Shown: positions 34,545 through 43,880 of the stretch, in pieces
Position numbering within the stretch: the first letter of the stretch is position 1
How the letters are laid out: the number at the start of each line of letters is the position of its first letter
From: Rhabdophis nuchalis
Lineage: Eukaryota > Chordata > Lepidosauria > Squamata > Natricidae
Reading direction: 5' to 3'
Length of the DNA stretch: 64,000 nucleotides
Assembly (NCBI GenBank): GCA_039707465.1
Contig: CM077646.1
Location: 81,120,715-81,184,714, forward strand
Program-made: the position numbers and the translations under genes
Notes under the pieces: model-generated
What the model was told of the DNA's origin: nothing
The model's input: only the letters and a program-made list of their open reading frames with translations
Database searches by the model: none

Positions 34545-34806
34545 ATGGGCAGCTACCTAGCTTGGTTTTATACCACACTAATGTGGTTCATACTGTATAT
34601 TTATTGCAAATGTGTATTTGTACACAAATGGAAATAAATATATATTTCATTGTAAGAGTTGTAAAATAAATTGAAACCCACCACTGATGGGCATAGTTAC
34701 CTAGCTTGGTTTTATACCACACTAATGTTGTGGTTCATACTGTATATTTATTGCAAATGTGTATTTGTACACAAATGGAAATAAATATATATTTCATTGT
34801 AAGAGT
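34516..34806 (+). repeat. Tandem duplication of a transposon edge and its flank
   Basis: About 142 bp from GTTGTAAAATAAATTG (34516-34657) is repeated directly at 34658-34806, with small insertions in the second copy (CATAGTTACC for CAGCTACC, AATGTTGTGG for AATGTGG). Both copies contain the right end of the hAT-like element. Confidence 0.9.
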
Positions 34807-36722
34807 AGCTATGTTCCTTTCTTCCATTACAAATTCCACCTCCTCCAGATTATGCTGTTAATATTTCTAAAAATGGAAAACCTGTTTATGAGTGGAATTA
34901 GCAACTTCCCAATTGCTACTATAGACCTTCCTTTCTTTAGTATTTTATCTATTCTGTGCTATCATGAGGCATAGTTCATATCCTGAGGAAATTGGAAATA
35001 ATTATTTGATTTGCCAAGTGGTAGACCTTTTTACATTTCTAGAAATATCTTCTAAACATCTCTAGATCTCTGAACATCTGAGATATGAATAGATACACTA
35101 ACATGAATATTTCAAGTTAATTCTGCATCTAAGTGGCATGGCAGGTTTAGTTGTACATAAAACCCCAAGTCTTAGAAAGAAGTATATAAAAAGAAGCAAA
35201 CTAGAAGTCATTTAAACTCCAGGCGTCAAGAATAATGGACAACTGAAAGAATCAATAATTGATCCAATCTTTTTCATCTCCTATGTTTTTACAAAAGCTG
35301 GGAGATGAAAAGAGCCATTTGCTTTGTTTCCTTTTTAAGTGTATTTCAATAAAGAGCTGCAGTTAGAGAACTATTTTGCAAAGAAATTTTAATGAAGGTG
35401 TCAGATAACAGATGATATATTGAAGTAATCATTAGTAAACTCTAAGCCTAGAATTACAAAATGTTGCTTGTGGAATAGATATCTGACTTTTGCTGGAATG
35501 TACTTATTCATTGACCAAGTCATGTGCCTTCTCTGTATAAGGAATTAACTATAAGCAGTCATTTTCTAGTGTATAGCTACATGAACATTGGAACAGCTTT
35601 TACAAGGATTTAGATAATCTTAATGTAGACAAGGGATTGGTTTAGTCTTAACAATAATGTAGTACATTGAAAACCAGCCTGTAGTGTTACTGCATATTCG
35701 AAAAGAGTTTTAAAGTTGGAAAATAGCAACCTTTACATTAATTGTAGCACATTTATAGTGTTGATCAAGAAAATAATTGAGGCTGCATTCAAACCCAATG
35801 TAATAAGCTCATGGGAATCTTTTGCAGAATTTCTTTACTGGTTTTGTTATTGGGGGGAAATGTAGATATCCAATGTGTTTATAATTATGAGATATATGCT
35901 AAAAGTCTTCTTGTTATATTTGTTTACCTAACAAAGAAAAAATGGACAGAAAGAAATAGAACATTCTGGAATAATATTGCAGGCAACTGACACATTTCAG
36001 TCTTACTTTGGATACAGGCGTGTGTGTTGTAAGGAAGCCAATGCCATTGCTGATGATTACAAGAATGTTGTTAGCCGGGAAGACAGAAACAAGATGTTGA
36101 ATTGTAGTGAAAATAATCTACCCCAGTTCATCGTTGTCTGAGGGAAGAAAAATAATGTCTAAACCAGGCTGCTGATCAGATGGTGGTAATGTTATGACTG
36201 ACAAGAGCAAGCAATTATTTATGTGTTTTTTTGTGTTACAAAAGGACTATGGATGTAGGAATTTAAATAACACATTTAATTGTTAGGGAGACTATGTCAT
36301 CTTACCATATGGCAGATTTATCTGGAGGTTAGAAGATGACTTTATTTTAGAATAAGAGAACTGACTTAACTTTCAGTCAATGCTGTCATTTAGCCAATTC
36401 AAATATATTATATTGTAGCTCTAGATAAAATTAAGTGGCTATGTTAAAGAAATTCTGGATGGATCCCAAACTATTACACACTTTATTCGGATAACACTTG
36501 CTGTTCAGTTACAAAATGTTGATTCTGGTAATATTTCCTATCAATTTTTAAAGCCGGTTTTAGAAATTAACAGCAGCCTTTCTTTTCAATTCTGTCTCAA
36601 AGGACTCTGGATATAGTTGGAACTGCAATAATATTGTAGCTCACTGAAACAGCGTTGCTAAAAAAGCATTGAGAGTTGTAAACTTAATTTTGTGAAGCTT
36701 TTTTCTGGAAATATTGTATTGC
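34807..36722. other. Unassigned intronic sequence, free of recognised repeats
   Basis: About 1.9 kb without a family I recognise and without splice-bounded open frames. Confidence 0.3.
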
Positions 36723-36743
36723 TAATTAGAGCTTATGCTAGAG

Positions 36744-36878
36744 CAGGGGTGTCCAAACTTGGGAACTTTAAGACTTGTGGACTTCAACTCCCAGAATTCC
36801 CCAGCCAGCGATGCTGGCTGGGGAATTCTGGGAGTTGAAATCCACAAGTCTTAAAGTTCTCAAGTTTGGACACCCCTG
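36744..36878 (+). mobile_element. Palindromic hAT-like MITE inside the LINE
   Basis: Ends CAGGGGTGTCCAAACTTGGG and CAAGTTTGGACACCCCTG, about 65-base arms. TGCTAGAG flanks it on both sides (36736-36743, 36879-36886), a perfect 8-bp duplication. Confidence 0.88.
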
Positions 36879-37296
36879 TGCTAGAGCAATCTTAGAGTAT
36901 TGTTCAATTGTTTGGAATCCCCACCCCATAGGTAGCTGACATCAATACAATTGAGCGGGTTCAGAAGTACTTTATGTACTCTTCTGTAGACAGAATTCCT
37001 TATGCTACTAGGCTCTAAATTCTCAATACGGATAACTTAGAACTGAGTCACTTTCAGTCAGACTTAAATATTGAATACAAAATTGTACGTAGTAATGTTT
37101 TACCTGTAAATGACTTTTTTCTTAAAATGACCATTTTAAACTCAATGTAAATCGTTCTAAACTTGACTGTAAAAAATATGATTTCTGTAATACAGTTGTC
37201 GAAGTCTGGAATGCCCTACCTGATTCAATTGTGCCAGCTATAATTTTTCACAGATTCAGTCACAAATTGACTTCCGTGGATCTTAAGTCATACTTA

Positions 37297-37628
37297 CCGT
37301 ATTTTTCAGAGTATAAGACGCACTCTTTTTTCCTCTAAAAAGAGGCTGAAAATCTGGGTGTGTCTTATACATCGAATACAGCATTTTTTGCCTCCTGAAA
37401 CCCTGCCCCTTCACCAAAATAGCCCTGCAGAACCTTATAGAGGCTTCCAAAGAGCTCTCTCTTTCCCTACCTACCTACTGTATTTATCTATCTCTATTTC
37501 TCTCTCTATCCCTTTATCTACCTACCTACCTCTATCTCTCTACCTACCTACTTTTTTTTTGTAATTTGCCTCTTCAAAACCTTGGTGCATCTTATACTCC
37601 AGTGCGTCTTATACTCCCAAAAATACGG
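37297..37628 (+). mobile_element. TA-type MITE with a short CTAC array
   Basis: Ends CCGTATTTTTCAGAGTATAA and AGTATAAG-type/AAAAATACGG, flanked by TA (37295-37296, 37629-37630). Interior matches 47398-48456 (AAAGAGGCTGAAAATCTGGG). CTAC units and CTGTATTTATC lie at 37466-37552. Confidence 0.82.
37466..37552 (+). repeat. CTAC composite satellite inside a TA-type MITE
   Basis: CTACCTACCTACTGTATTTA, CTCTCTATCCC and more CTAC units: the unit of the Helitron arrays, with slightly different spacers. Confidence 0.8.
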
Positions 37629-37757
37629 TAAGTGGTCAGTAGAGAGGGGGTGCAGAAGTGCACTAATGTGCCTATCGTCCCTGCCATTGTATTTTGATTC
37701 TCTTATTCTTGCTTTCATTTTTGTTTGACAAATTCTAATAAATAAATAAATAAATTG

Positions 37758-38420
37758 TACAACATTTACAAGAACTGGAAAATGTAATATGTATGCCTTT
37801 GGAAGTTTTGTTTTAAAGTGCAGTGTAAAAAAAGGGCAATGAATTAGACCTCTTTTTTGCTACAAGCAACTGCAGAGAGTGACAATATGTAAGGAATGCA
37901 GCAAGAATTTGTATTGCTTATTACAGCAAAGCAGAATGAGGTTTAGTCTGAATTGTTAAAATGTAAGCACGGAGTCAGATAGCAAATAAACGTTTAAGCT
38001 GGGCAATCTTCCTGTTTGGCAGACTATAAGATTTCAGCCAATGCATCAATAGAATCTTAATCTATAGGATGTTCTTTCTTAAATTAATCCCAGTAATACA
38101 ATCATACCGTGTATGAATTGTAAAGGATTTGTATAGGTCTTCTAATCCAACACCCAGGTACAGGAACAGCAAAGTCATTTTGCAAAGTCAGTACAGGAAC
38201 AGCAAAGTCATTTTGCGATTTTGTCCTTGAAGGACAAATCCCCATCTTGGTGTCATTTATAAATATAACCAGCATGATTTCCATTCCATCTTTTAGGTCA
38301 TTCATAAAGATGGTTTTGGAACAAAACTAGCTAATAGCCCAAGTGTTGCAGTATTTGTATATTGCCAACAGATGAGCACTACATTAAGTGTATACAGTAG
38401 ATTCAGTATGCCTTCATAGT
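37758..38420. other. Unassigned intronic sequence with a 33-bp direct repeat
   Basis: GTACAGGAACAGCAAAGTCA is repeated at 38158 and 38191. A faint reversed CR1-like segment may surround it. Confidence 0.35.
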
Positions 38421-38566
38421 CAGTGGTGGGTTGCTCCCGGTTCAGCCGAACCGATAGTAGCAGCGGCAGGAAGCCCCACCCACCTGTCCGGACAGTTCTG
38501 CACATCCGCAGAAGCATTGTGCATGCAAGCACATATGGGAGCGCACCCAAACAGGTAGTCAAAATG
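38421..38566 (+). mobile_element. hAT-like element, right end eroded
   Basis: Left end CAGTGGTGGGTTGCTCCCGG; the interior matches 34380-34544. The right inverted end is damaged, but TTCATAGT flanks both sides (38413-38420, 38567-38574), a perfect 8-bp duplication. Confidence 0.78.
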
Positions 38567-38574
38567 TTCATAGT

Positions 38575-38997
38575 CAAATATTAGTTGTAGACCACTTAGT
38601 AGGACTTATTCACAAGATATACTACAAGCCTTGTGAGAGTATCTTCACCATTTTAGACATTCTCATGTTTAAAATTTCTTCTTAGTAAGTGAAGCTGCTT
38701 AATATTACAGTAATCAGAATTCATTAGGTGTAATTCAGACCACAGTCATTTACAGACAAAATTTGTTATATTATTTAGTCAATTTATTAGTTATCTCAAT
38801 TGCTTAATATTAGATTGTAATTAGATTCTGTGCAGTGTGCAGTGCTTAGAAATTTTGCATCTCTTCTGCCATTACAGAAGGAGGATTAGCCATGAATAAC
38901 ATCTTTATTGTTCCTTAAATAACATCTCTTAATTGCCTCGATACTTTATGTTCCAAGTTAGAGATATTGGTGCTTTAATTACTGGGTTCCCCTAATT
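38575..38997. other. Unassigned intronic sequence
   Basis: Nothing recognised. Confidence 0.3.
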
Positions 38998-39132
38998 CAG
39001 GGATGTCCAAACTTGGGAACTTTAAGACTTGTGGACTTCAACTCCCAGAATTCCCCAGCCAGCTATGCTGGCTGGGGAATTCTGGGAGTTGAAGTCCACA
39101 AGTCTTAAAGTTCCCAAGTTTGGACATCCCTG
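38998..39132 (+). mobile_element. Perfect palindromic hAT-like MITE
   Basis: Two 66-base arms (38998-39063, 39067-39132) are exact reverse complements around TAT. CCCTAATT flanks both sides (38990-38997, 39133-39140). The arms carry GACTTCAACTCCCAGAATTC. Confidence 0.93.
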
Positions 39133-39140
39133 CCCTAATT

Positions 39141-39650
39141 ATTTTGCTTCTCTTTTTTCAAATAGCAGAGTAACATACACCACTATTTTAAAAAATATAA
39201 ATAAAATATAATGTCAGCAAACTATGCACTTAGGCCCCTCCTCCCCCAGGCACAGAATCTGTCATGGGATCTCTTAAAAGCAGTTATTTAAGAAGCCGCT
39301 AGTAGGCAGTGCGCCATTACTCTTCCTCTTGCACACGCCTTTAGAACCATCAAAAAGCAATAAGATGGACTGAACACAAAAGGGGAAATTTTGCAATAAC
39401 ATTTTCTGAGAAGTTTGCTGAAGAGGGCATATTTACAAGCAAACATGTATAACCCAACAAAAATTTTTTATGATGGCTGGGATGATGAAGCTGAGTATCT
39501 GGAAGGTCAGAGGTTTTTCACAATAACCAGAATGATCTTAACTATGTGAAGGGATATGAGTGAATAACACATTGATTTATTAGATAATTGAGTTGAATCT
39601 CAATTTTATTTTTATGTTCAGTATTCTAATATGGTAGCAATTCTGATATT
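39141..39650. other. Unassigned intronic sequence
   Basis: Nothing recognised. Confidence 0.3.
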
Positions 39651-39658
39651 CTCTAAAT

Positions 39659-40004
39659 CAAGGGTCCCCAACCCCCGGGCCGCAGACCTGTGCCGGTCCG
39701 TGGCTTGATAGAACCGGGCCACGGTGAGCGGCGCAACTCTTAGAAAGGGCCGGAGAGGAGGAGGAGGGAGGAGAAGGCAGCCCACTGGGCAGAGCTCGCA
39801 CCGGGGCGGGAGAGCGCAGGCACAGCCGCTCGCACCGTTGGTGACCTGAGAGGAGCGAGTGAGCCGACTCACCCACGCGCATGCGCCGCCTGTTCCCCCT
39901 CTCCCCCCACTCTCATTCTACACCGGCCAAGCCATGGCCACCGGTCCGCGGAATTTTTTTAACATGAAACCGGTCCCTGGTGCCAAAAAGGTTGGGAACC
40001 CCTG
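39659..40004 (+). mobile_element. hAT (Charlie-like) non-autonomous element
   Basis: Ends CAAGGGTCCCCAACCCCCGG and GGTTGGGAACCCCTG, with CCGGTCCGTGGCTTGATAGA inside, a GC-rich sequence unlike its surroundings. CTCTAAAT flanks both sides (39651-39658, 40005-40012). I recall mammalian hAT-Charlie elements with similar ends. No transposase frame. Confidence 0.85.
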
Positions 40005-40012
40005 CTCTAAAT

Positions 40013-41347
40013 CAATAGAAATATACAGAAAAGGAAAGGTAAGCATTGCATTTCCTTTGATTGAAATGTTTACCTGTTTAACCACTCCCTGAATAGGTCC
40101 AAATAGATACTTTATTGCTGATCGCCTATGTTACAAGAATCTTGCCAGTCTATCTGCCTTTTCTTGGAAACAACAGATATAGGCCTAAGGGTTTGATTCC
40201 AGATGTTTTCTCCTCCAAACTAACCACAAGTTGGAATGTCTTTTTACTCTCCCCAGAGTGGCCCCCTTTCCTTTTGTCTGTCATTCCACCGCACAACATT
40301 GCTCCAACTTTCCATCCTGAAGACCACTTATTTATAAATCATTTTGCCAAATGAAACTGAAAGTGAAATTATTGCAACTCTCTTGTGACATTAAACCATA
40401 ATATTGATTGCATTTTATAAGTTGGTGACAAAGAAAGTTTATTGGAATCACTGAGTAAGAATTTTCAAACAAAGAAACATTTGCCTGCATGCTTAAGGTT
40501 AACTTTGCATCAACCATATGCATTATACCTTGTAGCCAATCTTTCAGTCATAATTACTTGGGCATGAAAACAAACTGAAGCTAATATTTCCTCTTCTGCT
40601 TAATAGAATAATAGAGTTGAAAGGGACCATTTATATATTGGATTGATCCAAATCAAAGGATCCCTGACAAATGGCTTGCCAGTCACACCTTGGTTAAAAT
40701 GAAAGGAAAGTCCACTTCCTCTCTGTATGATTGACTTTATATTCAAACTGTTCTTAGTGGCAGGATTGTTTTTTTTCTAACCAGTTGGAATTTTCTTTTC
40801 TATAACCTACATCTGTTACTCTGTTACTATGTTCTGGCAGAGAATAGGCCTTGGATTGTGACACATCAAATGACACATTTGAAGTAATCAAGGGGTTTTC
40901 AGAGAAGTGCAGCTTGGTCTGCATTTAATAAGGCTATTCTGAAACAGTCATGATTGAAGGAAAAATATTTTATTATGGCTTCAGTGACAACTCCGGATTT
41001 ATAGGGGCAATGAAGCTGTGAAATAGAATTAATGGTAGTAGGCAATTTTGTGTATATTGCTTTCCTTGGAAATTATATGTGCATGTAGAAAATATATTTG
41101 GAATTGAAGCATTTAAAATCCCCAGCTGATCCTAACTACTCAAGTAGTCAGCAAGATATCAATAAAATAGAAAAATCTCATGTCGTGTGCACATCCTACT
41201 GACTGTATTTTTCACCAACACATTCCATTTAGTAAAATTAATTTGAAGACAGACTTCTGAGGCATCTACCACAGTCTCAGACAGAGAAGTCAGACTTTTT
41301 TTAAATTTTTGTGCTACGCAATACTTTTTATGTCATCCATTGTCTAG
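40013..41347. other. Unassigned intronic sequence
   Basis: A short reversed CR1 tip (AATAGAGTTGAAAGGGACC, about 40607) is the only repeat seen. Confidence 0.3.
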
Positions 41348-41506
41348 ACAAAAGGCCCATTGCTGGGGGGGAAACAACAGAAGGCAGAGGATTCTGAGCT
41401 GATGAAGATGGAATTCCAGATGTTGGAAACAGAGAGAGTAAGGCTGTCACTGGTGGAAGAAAAACTCTTGGATGTTTTACAGCTGCTTCAGCAACTCCGG
41501 GATCTG
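41348..41506 (+). CDS. Host gene, fourth visible coding exon (coiled-coil core)
   Basis: AG at 41346-41347 and GTAAGA at 41507 bound exactly 53 codons in phase 0 at both ends. The translation begins [11 protein letters not shown] and becomes a strong leucine-repeat helix ([20 protein letters not shown], then [16 protein letters not shown]). This is the clearest coiled coil in the protein and can be read straight on from the helix of the previous exon. The intron before it is 7.3 kb and contains several hAT-like insertions; the intron after it is 10.8 kb and contains the intact CR1 element. No family was recognised. Confidence 0.72.
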
Positions 41507-41617
41507 GTAAGAAAAAAAAAACTCAAAACAAAATAGTGGAAGAAACAACAAGAGGCTGCTCCTCAGTATGGATGAAAAGGTCTGTAGTTTTCCGCATGGT
41601 CTTTTAGATTTTAGTTT

Positions 41618-42045
41618 AGTTTAATTTTTATTCAAATTTATACCCCGCACCTTCTCCAAAAAGGACCCAGGACGGCGCACAGGAAATTTAAAAACATAAC
41701 AAATATAACAAAAGTACAAAATTTTAAAAAGCTATTAAATCCATACCCTGTGCTAAAATAATATAAAATCCCCCAAATTAAAAACTATCTAAAAACGGTC
41801 AAAACGGGAGGTTATGCTAGGCCGGCTTGTTGGAAAAGGTGCGTCTTAAGACGCCGGTGGAAGAGGCGGAGGTCTGAGATGGTACGTAGTTCGGGGGGTA
41901 AGCCGTTCCAGAGGGTAGGGCCCGCCACAGAGAAGGCCCTTCCCCTGGGTGTCGCCAACTGGCATTGCCCGGCCGACTGCACCCTGAGAAGGCTCTCTCT
42001 GTGGTCTTCAGTAGACAGATTTTTTACTCCTGAAAAAAAGCGCAG
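41618..42045 (-). pseudogene. L2-type LINE 3' end
   Basis: Reversed: AATTTATACCCCGCACCTTC 3' UTR, then codons for LWNGLPPELRTISDLRLFHR and LKTHLFQQAGLA. It lies just downstream of the exon ending at 41506. Confidence 0.8.
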
Positions 42046-42849
42046 TTGTAGATAGAGGACATGGAAAAGGACCTGAGCAGGCAGGTGAACAAACTTTCTA
42101 TTAGAGATATTCAGGCTCTTTCTGCAACTTAGAGCTAGGAGAGCTTTACACTTGTCTAAAGTAGCTGTTAATATTTTTCCTTTTGAAAGCCCTTGACTTT
42201 GTGTAGAATTACCGCTTTGAGCTTTGGATCCAAATCTTACTTCTTCCGTGAATTCTCTTGGTGACCTTGAACAAATCATTCTCTCTCATATTGATCTGCA
42301 ATGTGAAACACAATAAAAGTATCATTTTAATATGGGTTATGTTACAGCTACAATTGCATTATATAGGGAAAGAAAATGCTGTTTAGTGGTTAAATAAGAT
42401 AAATGAGCAAAACTGAAACAGTACAGAAGAAAAATAGTCATAGAATTATTTCATGCACTCTTGCACACACACAAACACACACATTTCATACCTGACTTGA
42501 AAATTAGCAGTAAGAGACACAGCATTTTTTCCTTTTTCTATTTTTTAAAAAACAAAAATAACTTTGCTATTAGCACTCCTAAGGGATAGGCTCGTCCAGC
42601 TTCACAAATGTAATAGAAAAAATAATATGAGAAAGATTCAAGAATGCATCTATAAAGAACCAACAGCACTAGACCAGATATTACTAGGACAGATAAAAAT
42701 TAATTTAAAAATTTTATAGCTACTTATTGAGTATTAGAATGGAACAAGAGTACTCTTTTCAAATTTGGATACTGTCCCCCTTGCAGACAAATTAATAGAT
42801 TACATAGACACATAACATATCTTGAATCTGTAATTTGTGATCTGTAATT
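42046..42849. other. Unassigned intronic sequence before the CR1
   Basis: A CACACA run near 42465 and a direct repeat of CTGTAATTTGTGATCT at 42828-42856; nothing else. Confidence 0.3.
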
Positions 42850-42903
42850 TGTGATCTCCAGGCAGAAATTAAGTGTCCAATTCGGCCACTCCACCCTGTG
42901 GAG

Positions 42904-43722
42904 ATGCCACACTACCAGCCTCCCCTACCGCAAAGATCCCACAGAAGAAGAGCAGCCTGGACAACTGTGGGATCTGGCAGGGTGAGAGCTGTGACCCACA
43001 AACACAAAACTTTCGCTGTGTCCCAGCATAACAGATATAGCGCCCTTGCTGATCTTAATGGGGACACTAAAGTGACAGGTCAAGGTAATAATGACGACTC
43101 AAATAAGCAGCGGATTGTGGTCCAAAGTGAAGAACCTACGTCAGAAATGCAAAAGTGTGAACCAGGGATCATGCATCAGTCACACAACAAGAGCAAGGTA
43201 CCCAAAAAGAGAAGTCACCTCCTGATTGGTGACTCAATCGTAAGAGATGTAAACTTAGGTAAGGATATGGAGGTTTTGAAAGATGTCAGATGTTTACCGG
43301 GTGCTACAGCCAGCAGAGACAAGAGGCGTATTCTTAAGATAGTCACGAATGCAAGTAAGGACTGTGAAGTTGATGCTATTATACATCTTGGCACAAATGA
43401 TCTGTCCCAAAAAGATGTAGCTTCTGTGCAGAATGATTTCCAGAGTTTGGGGTACGAACTTAGTAGTACAGGTTGTAGGCTTATCTTCTCAGAGGTTATA
43501 CCAGTATACAAGGAACAAAAAGGAAAGGGCCAGCGCATAGCAGAGTTTAATGTGTGGCTAAAGGAGTGGTGTAAAAAGGAAGGCTTTGGTCTTATTAGTC
43601 ATGATGCCTGCAGCTGGTCCAATGATAAACTGTACAAAAGAGATGGTTTGCACCCATCCAAGAAAGGGACTGAGCTACTTGGCACTAAATTCACAGATTT
43701 CCTGGCTAAACATTTAAACTGA
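42904..43722 (+). CDS. CR1 LINE ORF1, SGNH-esterase type
   Basis: The open frame gives about 272 residues from the first ATG (42904); the frame is open a little further upstream, so the true start may be different or lost by 5' truncation. Residues around 105 carry LLIGDSIVRDV (GDS block with the nucleophile Ser), HLGTNDL follows (GxND-type block), and DGLHPSKKG near the C-terminus supplies the Asp-x-x-His pair. Together these are the blocks of the GDSL/SGNH hydrolase fold found in ORF1 proteins of many CR1 elements, where it is thought to act with the RNP. The N-terminal third is basic and low in hydrophobic residues. ORF2 starts 158 bp downstream in the same orientation. No stop or frameshift interrupts it. 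Confidence 0.85.
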   Translation: MPHYQPPLPQRSHRRRAAWTTVGSGRVRAVTHKHKTFAVSQHNRYSALADLNGDTKVTGQGNNDDSNKQRIVVQSEEPTSEMQKCEPGIMHQSHNKSKVPKKRSHLLIGDSIVRDVNLGKDMEVLKDVRCLPGATASRDKRRILKIVTNASKDCEVDAIIHLGTNDLSQKDVASVQNDFQSLGYELSSTGCRLIFSEVIPVYKEQKGKGQRIAEFNVWLKEWCKKEGFGLISHDACSWSNDKLYKRDGLHPSKKGTELLGTKFTDFLAKHLN

Positions 43723-43880
43723 ATAGTGGGGACAGAGAATCAATAGATAAAGAATATTTCTGTCCCCAGCAAACTAAAATTCATAGGGTTATCAGTGCGT
43801 GTAACATAGATAATTGTGCAGGTAATATTATCAACACTGCTGTCAAGCAAAACCAAACAATTAACAGTGGGTGCCATACC

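Larger units (their letters stand above)
36723..37757 (+). pseudogene. Jockey-superfamily LINE 3' end, split by two DNA insertions
   Basis: Outside the insertions the pieces read in order ARAILEYCSIVWNPHPIG, DINTIERVQKYF, then VVEVWNALPDSIVPA, and a TAAA tail at 37736-37755. These are C-terminal motifs of Jockey/CR1-related ORF2 proteins, but not those of the CR1 or L2 copies here. Frameshifts and stops are frequent. The insertions are at 36744-36878 and 37297-37628. Confidence 0.65.
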
